Below, one piece after another: positions 19,178 to 28,145 of a DNA stretch of 64,000 bases. Location: assembly GCA_003210915.1 (NCBI GenBank), contig QCUA01000002.1, positions 1 to 64,000 on the forward strand, given 5' to 3'. The position numbers and the translations under genes were made by a program. A model generated the notes under the pieces. It was not told the origin of the DNA, made no database searches, and saw only the letters and a program-made list of their open reading frames with translations. The stretch comes from Prochlorococcus sp. AG-676-L21. GTDB taxonomy: Bacteria; Cyanobacteriota; Cyanobacteriia; PCC-6307; Cyanobiaceae. Position 1 is the stretch's first letter. Each line of letters begins with the position of its first letter.

Positions 19178-20122
19178 ATGAACTCTATCGATAAATCAAT
19201 AAAAGGAAACGAATCTAATTACTGGAAATGGAATGGATTCAAAATTTTTTGGAGTGTTATTGGAGAAGAAAATACACATCCAATAATTTTGATTCACGGG
19301 TTCGGAGCAAGTAGTAAACATTGGAGAAATAATTCTTACTACTTTGCACAAAAAGGATATTCTGTATACTCAATCGATTTAATTGGATTTGGCAATTCAG
19401 CACAGCCAGGAATTAGAGACATAGGAAAATTAGATAATGAAGTTTGGTGTAATCAAGTAAGTGATTTTATTAAACAAGTAATCAGGCCAAAGACTTCTAA
19501 AAAGATTGTTTTAATAGGAAATTCTTTAGGTTCTTTAGTAGCTTTAACATGCGCAGTTTATTTAAAGAATGAAATATTATCTGTTATTGCATCTCCTCTC
19601 CCGGATCCTTTAGAAATCAGGAAAAGAGAATCAAAACTTAATTCGATTTTTGAAAAATATAGAACCAAACTTATAAAAATATTTTTTATTGTATTTCCTT
19701 TAGAAATAGTACTTTTTTTAATAAATAAATTAGGAATAATAAAATTAGGACTTAATTCTGCATATTTCAAAAAAGATAAAGTAGATAAAGAATTAATAAA
19801 TATTGTAAGAAAGCCAGTTTTAAGAAAGACTTCGGCAAGAGCACTAAGAGCTATGTGTATTGGCATGGCAACAAGGGGAGATAAGTTAAAGGCCTCTTAC
19901 CTTTTAGAACAACTTAGTCTTTCAAAAAAAATTCCTTTTTTATTATTGTGGGGAGAAAAAGATAATTTCATACCTTTATTTCTTGGCAAAAAGATTGCAA
20001 AATTCCATAGGTGGGTAGAATTGAAAATAATATCCAATTCAGGCCATTGCGTTCATGATGAAGATCCTTCATTATTTAATAAAATTTCTTATGAATGGAT
20101 TAGAGACTTAAAAACCTACTAA
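19178..20122 (+). CDS. alpha/beta hydrolase
   Basis: 314 residues from the ATG at 19178 (MNSIDKSIKG); an in-frame GTG at 19154 would add eight residues but is not needed for the fold. Oxyanion and early motifs are ILIHGFGASSKHWRN and YSVYSIDLIGFGNSAQP, the nucleophile elbow is LIGNSLGSLVALTCA, and the C-terminal His is in ISNSGHCVHDEDPSLF. The core resembles plant and cyanobacterial hydrolases of the pheophytinase/chlorophyll-dephytylase region of the superfamily, but substrate assignment from sequence alone is not safe. ilvH follows after 3 bp. Confidence 0.87.
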   Translation: MNSIDKSIKGNESNYWKWNGFKIFWSVIGEENTHPIILIHGFGASSKHWRNNSYYFAQKGYSVYSIDLIGFGNSAQPGIRDIGKLDNEVWCNQVSDFIKQVIRPKTSKKIVLIGNSLGSLVALTCAVYLKNEILSVIASPLPDPLEIRKRESKLNSIFEKYRTKLIKIFFIVFPLEIVLFLINKLGIIKLGLNSAYFKKDKVDKELINIVRKPVLRKTSARALRAMCIGMATRGDKLKASYLLEQLSLSKKIPFLLLWGEKDNFIPLFLGKKIAKFHRWVELKIISNSGHCVHDEDPSLFNKISYEWIRDLKTY

Positions 20123-20125
20123 AAT

Positions 20126-20650
20126 ATGAAACATACATTATCAGTACTTGTTGAAGACGAATCAGGGGCTTTAAGTAGAATCTCAGGTCTTTTTGCTAGA
20201 AGAGGTTTTAATATTGATAGTCTTGCTGTTGGGCCTGCCGAAACTAAAGGAATTTCTAGATTAACAATGGTAGTAGAAGGTGATAATGAAACCCTTCAAC
20301 AAATGACAAAACAACTTAATAAATTATTTAATGTTCTTGGAGTCGTAGATTTTACTAACCTTGCTGCAGTTGAAAGGGAATTAATGCTTCTTAAAGTATC
20401 GTCTAAAGAAGATACAAGAAGTAATATTTTGGATATCGTTCAAATATTTAGAGCAAAAGTTGTAGATGTGTCAGATATTGCTTTAACCCTTGAAGTGGTG
20501 GGTGATCCAGGGAAATTAGTTGCTTTGGAAAAGCTTCTTGAACCATATGGAATACTTGAGATTGCCAGAACAGGAAAAGTTGCCCTTAAGAGATCATCGG
20601 GAGTGAATACTGAAATGTTAAAAATAAATAAATACTCTTTAGAGATTTAA
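20126..20650 (+). CDS. ilvH: acetolactate synthase small (regulatory) subunit
   Basis: 174 residues. The N-terminal ACT domain is nearly canonical ([20 protein letters not shown], then [12 protein letters not shown]), followed by the C-terminal ALS-small domain ([40 protein letters not shown]). It stimulates the catalytic IlvB subunit and confers valine feedback inhibition in branched-chain amino-acid synthesis. The catalytic subunit is not in this window. It converges on and overlaps by 4 bp the PPIase gene on the other strand. Confidence 0.97.
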   Translation: MKHTLSVLVEDESGALSRISGLFARRGFNIDSLAVGPAETKGISRLTMVVEGDNETLQQMTKQLNKLFNVLGVVDFTNLAAVERELMLLKVSSKEDTRSNILDIVQIFRAKVVDVSDIALTLEVVGDPGKLVALEKLLEPYGILEIARTGKVALKRSSGVNTEMLKINKYSLEI

Positions 20651-21255
20651 TTAGAAATTATGATTTCATAAATCAAATCTTCTTTATCTATTTTTTTTAA
20701 TATTTCTATTCCTTTTACAACTTTTCCAAAGATTGAATACCTTCCATCTAATTCAGGAAATTTGTTAGTTACAAAGAAAAACTCAGTTGAAGAAGAACTT
20801 CTTTCTCCACTTTTTACCATTGCTAATGATCCCTTTTCAAAAAAACTAGTAAGATTTACAATTTCTGAAGGATCTAAAATTTGGTAACCATATTTTGGTT
20901 GAATTTCTTTTTTTAATTTTATTTCCAATGGAATATTTCTTTTAAGTATGTTTAAGTTTTGGTTTTCTTTTTTGTAAAAATTGTTTTCTGGATAAGTTCC
21001 CGAATGAATTAATTGAACTTGAGAAAAATTAATTATCTTATAAAATCTTTTATTTTTATAAATATTCTTTTTTACATTTTGAATAAAATTACTTACGGTA
21101 ACTGGCTTATTTTCTCCATATAATTGAACATCAAGATTACCCTTTGAAGTCTTGAAAACTACTCTTTGGTTCTTTTTTATACAATTAAGCTCGAGCTTTC
21201 TACAATAATAATTAGAATCAAAAGCATTCTTATAACTGCAATTTGTAATTAACAA
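20647..21255 (-). CDS. cyclophilin-type peptidyl-prolyl isomerase, probable lipoprotein
   Basis: The cyclophilin fold begins at [20 protein letters not shown] and includes [21 protein letters not shown] and [19 protein letters not shown], the late segments of the family. The only standard start codon is a TTG at 21253-21255, giving 202 residues that begin [10 protein letters not shown]. The frame stays open upstream and encodes [18 protein letters not shown] directly before LITNC, which is a perfect lipoprotein signal and lipobox. That stretch has no ATG, GTG or TTG; an ATA codon at 21304-21306 overlaps the ycf4 stop. The true start therefore probably lies upstream at a non-standard codon. 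Likely anchored in the membrane facing the periplasm. Confidence 0.8.
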   Translation of the reverse strand: MLITNCSYKNAFDSNYYCRKLELNCIKKNQRVVFKTSKGNLDVQLYGENKPVTVSNFIQNVKKNIYKNKRFYKIINFSQVQLIHSGTYPENNFYKKENQNLNILKRNIPLEIKLKKEIQPKYGYQILDPSEIVNLTSFFEKGSLAMVKSGERSSSSTEFFFVTNKFPELDGRYSIFGKVVKGIEILKKIDKEDLIYEIIISN

Positions 21256-21302
21256 TAAAAATATCTTAAAAAATAAAAGCGGTTTTAAAAAATGAAATCT
21301 TC

Positions 21303-21860
21303 TTATTTTAAACCCTCCAAATTTACATTTAAAAATTTAGCTAATCTTGCTCCTTCCTCTTCAACTTGCAGCAACGGTTTAAGTTCTCCTGCTCCGCTTA
21401 GAGGAAGTGCTTTTTTTCTGCCTTTAAGAACTAATGCGATTCTTCTTCTTGGATTAAATCCTTCACTTATATCAAGTTTCACAGACTTAATTTCATCAAA
21501 ATTTATTTTAACTTCAATATCCTTAAATAATCCTTTTCTTTTAATTTCAACAGATTGGGAATCTTTATCAAAAAAGTTATAACCTGAGCCGAAATTTATA
21601 AAAACCAAATACCATAAATATATATTAAGCAAATTGGCTATAACTCCATAAGCTCCCATTATTATTCCTTGAGGGATAAAAAGTAAGGTTGAAGGATTGC
21701 CCAAAGGGAGTAAATCTCTTCCTGTATAGCTTGATATCGCAGCTAAGATAAAACCTATACCCCCAATAGTTAACATTCCTCCAATAAGGTAATTCGATAA
21801 TTTTCTTGAACCATTGATTTTTTGTTCAATTTTTTTAAAAGAAGAGAGATTTGATTGCAT
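21303..21860 (-). CDS. ycf4: photosystem I assembly protein Ycf4
   Basis: 185 residues, the usual Ycf4 length. Two N-terminal transmembrane helices (NYLIGGMLTIGGIGFILAAI and LNIYLWYLVFINFGSGYNFF) flank the characteristic LLPLGNPSTLLFIPQGIIMG. The soluble C-terminal part has SEGFNPRRRIALVLKG, matching the family EGxNPRR segment, and ends FLNVNLEGLK. Ycf4 is a thylakoid scaffold that helps assemble PsaA/B/C into photosystem I. It directly precedes the PPIase gene on the minus strand, with no spacer. Confidence 0.95.
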   Translation of the reverse strand: MQSNLSSFKKIEQKINGSRKLSNYLIGGMLTIGGIGFILAAISSYTGRDLLPLGNPSTLLFIPQGIIMGAYGVIANLLNIYLWYLVFINFGSGYNFFDKDSQSVEIKRKGLFKDIEVKINFDEIKSVKLDISEGFNPRRRIALVLKGRKKALPLSGAGELKPLLQVEEEGARLAKFLNVNLEGLK

Positions 21861-22042
21861 AATATTTATCTTAGAGGCCTATTGCTGCTAATTTAACCAT
21901 TAACATAGGGTATTAATACCTAATTTTTAACATAAAAGTCAGGAAAGCTTTACAAGGCATTTCATATATACAAATAATTCCCCACTTTACTCACAATCTT
22001 TGTTACAGTCTCAGCGTATCCCGAAGCTAAAAACGATTTCTC

Positions 22043-23119
22043 ATGACGATCGCCGTTGGAAGCGCCCCACAGAGAGGATGGTTTGATGTCCTCGATGATT
22101 GGTTAAAGCGCGACAGGTTTGTATTTATTGGTTGGTCCGGTTTACTACTTCTACCTTGTGCATATCTTGCAATAGGTGGATGGTTCGTCGGAACAACATT
22201 TGTTACCTCTTGGTACACACACGGAATTGCATCTTCATATCTTGAAGGAGCAAACTTTTTGACAGCAGCTGTAAGTACCCCTGGAGATGCCATGGGACAC
22301 AGTCTTCTGTTTTTATGGGGTCCTGAAGCCCAAGGTAGTTTTGTAAGATGGCTACAGCTTGGTGGTCTTTGGAACTTCGTTGCATTACATGGAGTATTTG
22401 GCCTTATCGGTTTCATGCTTCGTCAATTTGAAATTGCTGGTCTTGTCGGTATTAGACCTTACAACGCACTTGCTTTTTCAGCTGTAATAGCAGTTTTTAC
22501 AAGTATTTTCCTTATTTATCCTTTAGGACAGCACAGTTGGTTCTTTGCACCTTCATTTGGTGTTGCAGCAATCTTCCGCTATATCCTTTTTATTCAAGGT
22601 TTTCATAACATCACTTTAAATCCTTTTCATATGATGGGTGTTGCTGGAATTCTTGGTGGTGCTTTACTTTGCGCTATCCACGGAGCTACAGTTCAAAACA
22701 CATTATATGAAGATACAAGTATTTATACAGAGGGTAAAGTACAAAGTTCAACTTTTAGAGCTTTCGATCCTACCCAAGAAGAAGAAACCTATTCAATGAT
22801 CACAGCGAATAGATTTTGGAGCCAAATTTTTGGTATCGCTTTCTCAAACAAGCGTTTCCTTCACTTTTTGATGTTATTTGTACCTGTAATGGGTATGTGG
22901 ACATCTTCAATTGGTATTGTTGGTTTAGCACTTAACTTGAGAGCTTACGATTTCGTTAGCCAAGAGATCCGTGCTGCAGAAGATCCAGAATTTGAAACTT
23001 TCTACACAAAAAATATACTTTTGAACGAAGGTATGCGAGCATGGATGTCTTCTGTGGATCAACCACACGAAAATTTTGTATTCCCTGAGGAGGTTCTTCC
23101 GCGTGGAAACGCCCTTTAA
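22043..23119 (+). CDS. psbD: photosystem II D2 protein
   Basis: 358 residues. Reads [20 protein letters not shown] at the N-terminus, with five transmembrane helices and conserved D2 blocks: [20 protein letters not shown], the chlorophyll and QA-region histidines in [30 protein letters not shown] around the non-haem iron ligand, and [15 protein letters not shown] at the C-terminus. D2 binds QA and half of the reaction-centre cofactors. Codon use is noticeably more C-rich at third positions than neighbouring genes, as expected for a highly expressed protein. Its last 17 bp overlap psbC. Confidence 0.99.
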   Translation: MTIAVGSAPQRGWFDVLDDWLKRDRFVFIGWSGLLLLPCAYLAIGGWFVGTTFVTSWYTHGIASSYLEGANFLTAAVSTPGDAMGHSLLFLWGPEAQGSFVRWLQLGGLWNFVALHGVFGLIGFMLRQFEIAGLVGIRPYNALAFSAVIAVFTSIFLIYPLGQHSWFFAPSFGVAAIFRYILFIQGFHNITLNPFHMMGVAGILGGALLCAIHGATVQNTLYEDTSIYTEGKVQSSTFRAFDPTQEEETYSMITANRFWSQIFGIAFSNKRFLHFLMLFVPVMGMWTSSIGIVGLALNLRAYDFVSQEIRAAEDPEFETFYTKNILLNEGMRAWMSSVDQPHENFVFPEEVLPRGNAL

Positions 23120-24485
23120 TAATTTACTAAGAGCTCCTAACCAGAGTATTGAAGAAACTGGTTACGCTTGGTACGTAGGTAACGCCAGATTAATTAATTT
23201 GTCTGGACGTTTACTTGGAGCACACATTGCACACTCTGGACTTATTGTCTTTTGGGCTGGAGCAATGATGCTCTTTGAGGTTAATCATTTTACATTTGAT
23301 AAACCAATGTGGGAGCAAGGCTTAATCTGTATGCCACACGTTGCGATGTTTGGTTACGGTATTGGACCTGGTGGTGAAGTAACTGACATCATGCCTTTCT
23401 TCCAGGCTGGTGTGGTTCATCTAATAGCTTCTGCAGTTCTTGGCTTCGGTGGGATTTACCACTCATTGGCTGGACCTGAAAAGCTTGAAGAAGATTTTCC
23501 TTTCTTCTCAACTGATTGGAGAGATAAAAATCAAATGACTAACATACTTGGTTACCATTTGATTGTTTTAGGCGTAGGTGCATTAGCATGGTCAGTAAAC
23601 TGGTGTTTTATTGGTGGTGCTTATGATACTTGGGCTCCTGGAGGAGGAGAAGTTAGACTTGTTAACCCAACACTTGATCCAAGGGTAATTCTTGGTTATC
23701 TGTTTAGATCTCCCTGGGGAGGCGCTGGTTCAATAATCGGTGTTAACTCAATAGAAGATATTGTTGGTGGTCATGTCTATGTGGGTGTAACTGCAATTAT
23801 TGGAGGTATATTTCACATCTTTACCAAACCTTTTGGATGGGCTAGAAGAGCATTCATTTGGAATGGAGAAGGACTTCTAAGTTATGCACTTGGTGGAATT
23901 TGTGTTGCAAGTTTTATTGCATCAACTTTCATCTGGTTTAATAACACTGCTTACCCTTCAGAATTCTACGGTCCAACAAATGCTGAAGCTTCACAGGCAC
24001 AAAGCTTTACTTTCCTCGTGAGAGACCAAAGAATTGGAGCTAATGTAGGTTCAACAATGGGCCCAACAGGGTTAGGTAAATATCTCATGAGATCTCCTAC
24101 AGGAGAAATTATATTTGGTGGTGAAACAATGAGATTTTGGGACTTCAGAGGACCATGGTTAGAACCTCTAAGAGGTCCTAACGGATTGAGCCTCGAGAAG
24201 ATCCAAAACGATATTCAGCCTTGGCAAGTAAGAAGAGCAGCTGAATATATGACTCATGCTCCTAATGCTTCTATTAACTCTGTTGGAGGTATTATTACTG
24301 AGCCTAACGCTGTAAACTTTGTTAACTTAAGACAATGGTTAGCTGCAGCTCAATTCTTCCTAGGATGGTTTACATTCATCGGTCACCTTTGGCATGCTGG
24401 TCGTGCTAGAGCAGCCGCCGCCGGTTTCGAAAAAGGAATCGACAGAAAGAGTGAACCAGCTCTAGAAATGTCAGATCTAGATTAA
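23103..24485 (+). CDS. psbC: photosystem II CP43 core antenna protein
   Basis: 460 residues from the GTG at 23103-23105, the conserved cyanobacterial and plastid psbC start, giving [16 protein letters not shown] longer in-frame start at 23076 would add nine residues unknown in the family. Six transmembrane helices carry paired chlorophyll-ligand histidines ([31 protein letters not shown]). The large lumenal loop has GGETMRFWD, whose Glu and Arg contact the Mn4CaO5 cluster. It overlaps the end of psbD by 17 bp, coupling expression of the two subunits. Confidence 0.98.
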   Translation: METPFNNLLRAPNQSIEETGYAWYVGNARLINLSGRLLGAHIAHSGLIVFWAGAMMLFEVNHFTFDKPMWEQGLICMPHVAMFGYGIGPGGEVTDIMPFFQAGVVHLIASAVLGFGGIYHSLAGPEKLEEDFPFFSTDWRDKNQMTNILGYHLIVLGVGALAWSVNWCFIGGAYDTWAPGGGEVRLVNPTLDPRVILGYLFRSPWGGAGSIIGVNSIEDIVGGHVYVGVTAIIGGIFHIFTKPFGWARRAFIWNGEGLLSYALGGICVASFIASTFIWFNNTAYPSEFYGPTNAEASQAQSFTFLVRDQRIGANVGSTMGPTGLGKYLMRSPTGEIIFGGETMRFWDFRGPWLEPLRGPNGLSLEKIQNDIQPWQVRRAAEYMTHAPNASINSVGGIITEPNAVNFVNLRQWLAAAQFFLGWFTFIGHLWHAGRARAAAAGFEKGIDRKSEPALEMSDLD

Positions 24486-24503
24486 CTCTAGAATCAACCC
24501 CTT

Positions 24504-24531
24504 AAGCCCTACTATTAGTAGGGCTTTTTTT
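24504..24531 (+). terminator. rho-independent terminator after psbDC
   Basis: AAGCCCTAC (24504-24512), loop TATTA and GTAGGGCTT (24518-24526) form a perfect 9-bp stem running into a T-run (24525-24531). It lies 19 bp after the psbC stop. The last base pairs touch the stop of the convergent maf gene. Confidence 0.93.
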
Positions 24532-25156
24532 ATGTCAGAATTAATTGATTTTCTAAATTCTTTCTAAGCCATGGCAAACTTAACCCCATTACATTACTGA
24601 AACAACCTTCTATTTTTTCTATATATTTACCTCCTATACCCTCCAAAGCAAATCCTCCAGCACAATGCAAAGGTTCAAGAGAATCTACATAACTCTTAAT
24701 TTCCCAATCTTCCAACTGTGAAAAATAAACTCTTGAACTTACTGTTTTTCTAATTGTTTCAGTGATATTAAAAATATTTGAAGTTAAATCAAAATTTCCA
24801 ATTATTAAAGTATGACCAGTATGTAGAAACCCAAACTGCCCAGACATTTTTTTCCATCTAATAAATGCTTCTTCTTTATCTGCTGGCTTTCCAAAAGCTT
24901 CCCCTTTAAATTCAAATATTGAATCACAACCAAGAATTTCTACAGAACTAGAATAAAACTTTTCTGGTAAGTCTATTTCTTGGATATTAAGAGCAATACT
25001 ACTAGCTTTTTGAAAAGACAATTCGAGAGCCAAATTAGAGATATCTTTCTCTTTTACTAAAGCTTCATCAAAATTACTTGATATTTGAATAAATTCGATT
25101 TGAGAATTTTCTAGTAATTTCTTTCTAGATTGAGAAGCAGAGGCTAGAATTAACAC
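24530..25156 (-). CDS. maf: Maf-family nucleotide pyrophosphatase
   Basis: 208 residues starting at GTG (25154-25156). N-terminal [14 protein letters not shown] is the Maf signature; [20 protein letters not shown] and [21 protein letters not shown] follow the family order, and the conserved [19 protein letters not shown] is present. Maf proteins hydrolyse non-canonical or excess nucleoside triphosphates to monophosphates. Convergent with psbC across the terminator at 24504-24531. Confidence 0.95.
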   Translation of the reverse strand: MLILASASQSRKKLLENSQIEFIQISSNFDEALVKEKDISNLALELSFQKASSIALNIQEIDLPEKFYSSSVEILGCDSIFEFKGEAFGKPADKEEAFIRWKKMSGQFGFLHTGHTLIIGNFDLTSNIFNITETIRKTVSSRVYFSQLEDWEIKSYVDSLEPLHCAGGFALEGIGGKYIEKIEGCFSNVMGLSLPWLRKNLENQLILT

Positions 25157-25222
25157 AAATTTTTTATCGAATTATAATTCAATTTACTTATTAATAAATT
25201 TCAAGATTAATATAAATTACTA

Positions 25223-26752
25223 ATGGAATTAATAGAAAAACTACAACCTATTAAAAAGCCCTTGATGGTTTTAGGTACATCTAGCGGGGCAGGCAAATCT
25301 TTAACAGTTACGGCAATAGGAAGGATTCTTAAAAATTCAGGAGAAGAAGCAATACCTTTTAAGGGTCAAAATATGAGTAACAATGCGTGGGTTGATTGGA
25401 ATGGTGGAGAGATGGCATTTTCTCAAGCTTTACAAGCATTTGCTTGCGGGATAATTCCTTCTTCAGAGATGAATCCTATCCTATTAAAACCACAAGGTAA
25501 TTCAACTAGTGAAGTCATTCATTTAGGGAGAAGTAAGGGTATTACAACAGCAAAAGATTACTACAAGGATTGGTTTTCCCCAGGATGGGAAGTAATAAAA
25601 AAAAGTTTGAATTCAATATATGAACGACACCCAAATTGTCGTTTAATTATTGAGGGGGCAGGAAGTCCTGTAGAGATGAATTTAATTCACAGAGACCTTA
25701 CAAACTTAAGAGTTGCAAAGTATTTAAACGCGAATTGCATTTTAGTAACTGACATTGAAAGAGGAGGCGTATTTGCTCAAATAATAGGAACTCTTGAGTT
25801 AATGAAACCGGAAGAAAGAAAACTCATTAAAGGTATATTAATAAACAGATTTAGAGGGGACCTTTCATTATTTGAAGAAGGTAAAAAATGGATAGAAAAC
25901 AAAACAAAAATCCCTGTTTTAGGAATAATTCCTTGGTTAGATGATAAATTCCCTCCAGAGGATTCTTTAGATTTATTAGAAAAAAAATCATCTGTAACCA
26001 ACCCTGAAGTAAAGGTTGGAATTATCAAATTGCCATCTATAAGTAACTTTTCAGATTTTGATCCATTAGAGAATGAAGAATCAATATTAATCAAATGGGT
26101 AAAGGAATCTCAAAATTTAAATCAATTTGATTTTCTTATTATTCCTGGAAGCAAACAGACTCTTAAAGATCAACAATTTCTTAGAGATTCTGGTCTATCA
26201 AAAGATATAAAAAATTATTCAACGAATAAAGGTAATATTTTTGGAATTTGCGGAGGTTTACAAATGTTAGGAACAATTCTTGAAGACCCATTTTTTAAAG
26301 AAGGATCAGAAATCAATTTAGAGAAATCAATTAATGGAATTGGATTACTCCCTTTAAAAACAACTTTCCTTCAAAAAAAGATAACAAGGCAAATAAATTC
26401 TGAGTCAATTTGGCCACACATAACAGAAATCAACGGGTTTGAGATACATAACGGAGTAACTGAAATAGATAACAGTCAAGATACTTTTGAAATAAAACCC
26501 ATTTTTAAGGATTTAGATCTTGGGTGGTATAAAGAAAATATTCAAGGAGGGACTATTGCAGGTACATATATTCATGGAATCTTTGAAAACGATGACTGGC
26601 GAGATCACTATTTAAATTTAATTAGAAAAGGGAAAAACTTACCTTTATTAGACAAGAGAACAAGATCTTATAAAATGAAACGGGAAAACATTATTGATAA
26701 TCTCGCAAATGAATTTAAAAAAAATTTTAATATTTCATCATTGTTAAATTGA
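25223..26752 (+). CDS. cobQ: cobyric acid synthase
   Basis: 509 residues. N-terminal dethiobiotin-synthetase-like ATPase: MVLGTSSGAGKSLTVTAIGR (P-loop), GQNMSNNAWV and ILLKPQGNSTSEVIHLG. The C-terminal class I glutaminase triad region shows FGICGGLQMLG (nucleophile Cys) and TYIHGIFEND (His). It amidates four side chains of adenosyl-cobyrinic acid diamide in the cytosol, late in B12 (pseudocobalamin in this group) synthesis. No cobalamin riboswitch is visible in the 66-bp spacer upstream. Overlaps the ferredoxin gene by 4 bp. Confidence 0.97.
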   Translation: MELIEKLQPIKKPLMVLGTSSGAGKSLTVTAIGRILKNSGEEAIPFKGQNMSNNAWVDWNGGEMAFSQALQAFACGIIPSSEMNPILLKPQGNSTSEVIHLGRSKGITTAKDYYKDWFSPGWEVIKKSLNSIYERHPNCRLIIEGAGSPVEMNLIHRDLTNLRVAKYLNANCILVTDIERGGVFAQIIGTLELMKPEERKLIKGILINRFRGDLSLFEEGKKWIENKTKIPVLGIIPWLDDKFPPEDSLDLLEKKSSVTNPEVKVGIIKLPSISNFSDFDPLENEESILIKWVKESQNLNQFDFLIIPGSKQTLKDQQFLRDSGLSKDIKNYSTNKGNIFGICGGLQMLGTILEDPFFKEGSEINLEKSINGIGLLPLKTTFLQKKITRQINSESIWPHITEINGFEIHNGVTEIDNSQDTFEIKPIFKDLDLGWYKENIQGGTIAGTYIHGIFENDDWRDHYLNLIRKGKNLPLLDKRTRSYKMKRENIIDNLANEFKKNFNISSLLN

Positions 26753-27000
26753 AACAATCAAAAATTAAAATCATATGGCCAAATAACATCGAGATATATG
26801 CCTCAGAAGGAGACGATTGGTTTTCAATTGCTGCAAAGGTAGGTTTAGAAATTCCAACTGGATGTTTAACGGGGAGTTGTGGAGCCTGTGAAATAGATGT
26901 CAATGGAGAAACTGTGAGAGCTTGTGTAAGCAATATTCAAAGTAAAAAAGATTGCTCATTAAGCGTTTCATTTACTACTGACCCTTTCTGGGAAAATTAA
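26749..27000 (+). CDS. plant-type [2Fe-2S] ferredoxin
   Basis: 83 residues starting at TTG, whose TTGA overlaps the cobQ stop, so translation is likely coupled. PTGCLTGSCGACEIDVNGE gives the CX4CX2C cluster ligands and VRACVSNI the fourth Cys. It is shorter and less acidic than photosynthetic PetF. Coupling to cobQ suggests it could donate electrons in a corrin-pathway step, but that is inference. Confidence 0.87.
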   Translation: MKQSKIKIIWPNNIEIYASEGDDWFSIAAKVGLEIPTGCLTGSCGACEIDVNGETVRACVSNIQSKKDCSLSVSFTTDPFWEN

Positions 27001-27189
27001 ATTATTTAATTATCCTTATTAAGGACAAAAACGGAAAAGGTTAAATTACATCACACTCCACATAGGTAGATACTGGCCTATATGGGACTTATTTTTGAGT
27101 AATCAAGGCATATCCATCAACACATTATTGGTATGTATAGCGAACACATTAGACGATATAGAAACGTAAAAATAGTAATGAGTTTGCAT

Positions 27190-27286
27190 AAAAAAAAAGA
27201 CCTTTATTTCTAAAGGTCTTTTTCTGGTTTTACTGAATCAAGTGTTTCCTTGTTTCCACTTTTTCAGTAAAACCTCTCCTACACAC
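27190..27286 (-). ncRNA. yfr2-like: Yfr2-family small regulatory RNA
   Basis: Read on the minus strand, a 12-bp perfect stem GGTTTTACTGAA/TTCAGTAAAACC (27263-27274 with 27226-27237) encloses a second 5-bp stem and a loop. The segment has GGAAACA twice (27251-27257 and 27243-27249), the duplicated element that defines the Yfr2-Yfr5 family of Prochlorococcus. A second hairpin (27212-27222 with 27195-27205) followed by nine Ts is a strong terminator ending near 27190. The 5' end, set from a TATTAT box at 27293-27298, begins GTGTGTAGGAGAGG. The resulting ~97 nt agrees with known Yfr2 sizes. Ends are predictions. Confidence 0.85.
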
Positions 27287-27292
27287 TTTCAC

Positions 27293-27298
27293 ATAATA
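27293..27298 (-). promoter_or_regulatory. -10 box of the Yfr2-like RNA
   Basis: TATTAT on the minus strand, seven bases before the predicted first nucleotide (27286). It is a good match to the cyanobacterial -10 element. No clear -35 is seen, which is usual in this group. Confidence 0.5.
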
Positions 27299-27388
27299 TG
27301 TCTTTTATTTCTTTTCCGTGGAAGGGGGTGAGTAATATTACTTAATTGTCACGTTTACCAGTTACGACCTTAAATACTTAATTGCATT

Positions 27389-27460
27389 AAAAAACACCCT
27401 AATTCTTAAGAATCGGGGCGTTTAGTATCAGAAATTAGTGTGTGAGGAGTTTCTGATGTT
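27389..27460 (-). ncRNA. yfr10-like: Yfr10-type small RNA carrying the Yfr1 motif
   Basis: The minus strand reads ACTCCTCACACACT (27437-27450), one base different from the Yfr1 motif ACUCCUCACACACC. Here the motif sits in the loop of an 8-bp hairpin (ATCAGAAA/TTTCTGAT, 27450-27457 with 27427-27434), whereas in Yfr1 it is single-stranded between two hairpins. That structural difference is what separates the Yfr10 family from Yfr1. A terminator hairpin (AAACGCCCC...GGGTGTTT) with six Ts ends at 27389. The 5' end is estimated; TATTAG at 27467-27472 could be the -10 box. It could also be read as the 3' UTR of the minus-strand gene at 27517-27723. Confidence 0.75.
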
Positions 27461-27516
27461 ATTAATCTAATAGAAAAGATCTCATTTCTAGTGTAATGTT
27501 AACACCATTTCTTTTC

Positions 27517-27723
27517 CTAAAACAGGGAAAGATTTGAAAACTGATTTTTAGTATCTACTACTGCAGTGCTTGTTGAGATTAACTTCCAACCGGCAGAATT
27601 ACGTTTTCTCATAATTACTGCAATCTCATTTTCTTGTCTTTGAGTATTTGCATTGCCTACTGCGTAATAGATATCAAGATCATTTTCTACATGTGACATA
27701 TTTAAATGTGCTGGTTTATTCAA
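27517..27723 (-). CDS. small hypothetical protein
   Basis: 68 residues from the ATG at 27721-27723. The centre (NEIAVIMRKRNSAGWKLIST) looks like a strand followed by a short helix and a Gly-Trp-Lys-Leu motif seen in several small domains of unknown function; the match is too short to assign. No signal or membrane segment. The Yfr10-like terminator lies ~120 bp downstream and could also end this transcript. Accessory region. Confidence 0.5.
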   Translation of the reverse strand: MNKPAHLNMSHVENDLDIYYAVGNANTQRQENEIAVIMRKRNSAGWKLISTSTAVVDTKNQFSNLSLF

Positions 27724-27792
27724 AGTTAATATTACTCAATCTTTCATCGATACTGAAATGGATTCGATAGGGTTATTAGAAATAATTATTGT

Positions 27793-27897
27793 ATGGTTTT
27801 ACCTTCACCTCAAATTGCAATTGGATTATTGCTTATAAGTATTGGAATCGTAGTCACCTTTGATATCAAAATTGATTTATTTAAAGGTAAAGAGTAA
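27793..27897 (+). CDS. small single-span membrane protein
   Basis: 34 residues from ATG. IAIGLLLISIGIVVTFDI forms one transmembrane helix, preceded by VLPSPQ and followed by the charged tail KIDLFKGKE. Its form resembles the many tiny membrane proteins of Prochlorococcus, but no family was identified. A chance frame of this length is possible, so the call is tentative. Confidence 0.45.
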   Translation: MVLPSPQIAIGLLLISIGIVVTFDIKIDLFKGKE

Positions 27898-27954
27898 AAG
27901 ACAAAAGTTGGATATCTGGCAAAATGATTATATTAATTTGTTCAAAGAATAATC

Positions 27955-28086
27955 TTGTCAATTAAAGAACGCAATTACGATAATGATGGAACAGATCCAT
28001 CAGAAGAATATTTTAGAAAGAAGAAAAAAGATAATGATGATGATACCTACTTCCCCCTAGAAGAATCAGAACCACCACATTATTAA
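27955..28086 (+). CDS. small acidic hypothetical protein with YFPLEESEPPHY tail
   Basis: 43 residues starting at TTG (27955-27957). The protein is highly charged (EEYFRKKKKDNDDD) and ends TYFPLEESEPPHY. The tail is what makes it interesting: two damaged copies of the same tail occur downstream at 28553-28588 and 29217-29264. That indicates a real, repeatedly duplicated short coding sequence and not a chance frame. Function unknown. Confidence 0.5.
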   Translation: MSIKERNYDNDGTDPSEEYFRKKKKDNDDDTYFPLEESEPPHY

Positions 28087-28145
28087 GAACAGTAGAAAAT
28101 TAATTGACAGATTCTTTAAAATTAAAAAAATAAAAAAATTTAAAT

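Noticed and set aside
22027-22416. 129-codon minus-strand frame inside psbD
   Set aside because: Antisense shadow of a strongly coding gene; composition is not protein-like.
25157-25222. Cobalamin riboswitch before cobQ
   Set aside because: The spacer is only 66 bp and A+T-rich, far too short for the element.
27389-27460. Calling this RNA Yfr1
   Set aside because: The motif is in a hairpin loop and differs at its last base; Yfr1 keeps it unpaired between hairpins. Yfr10 fits better.
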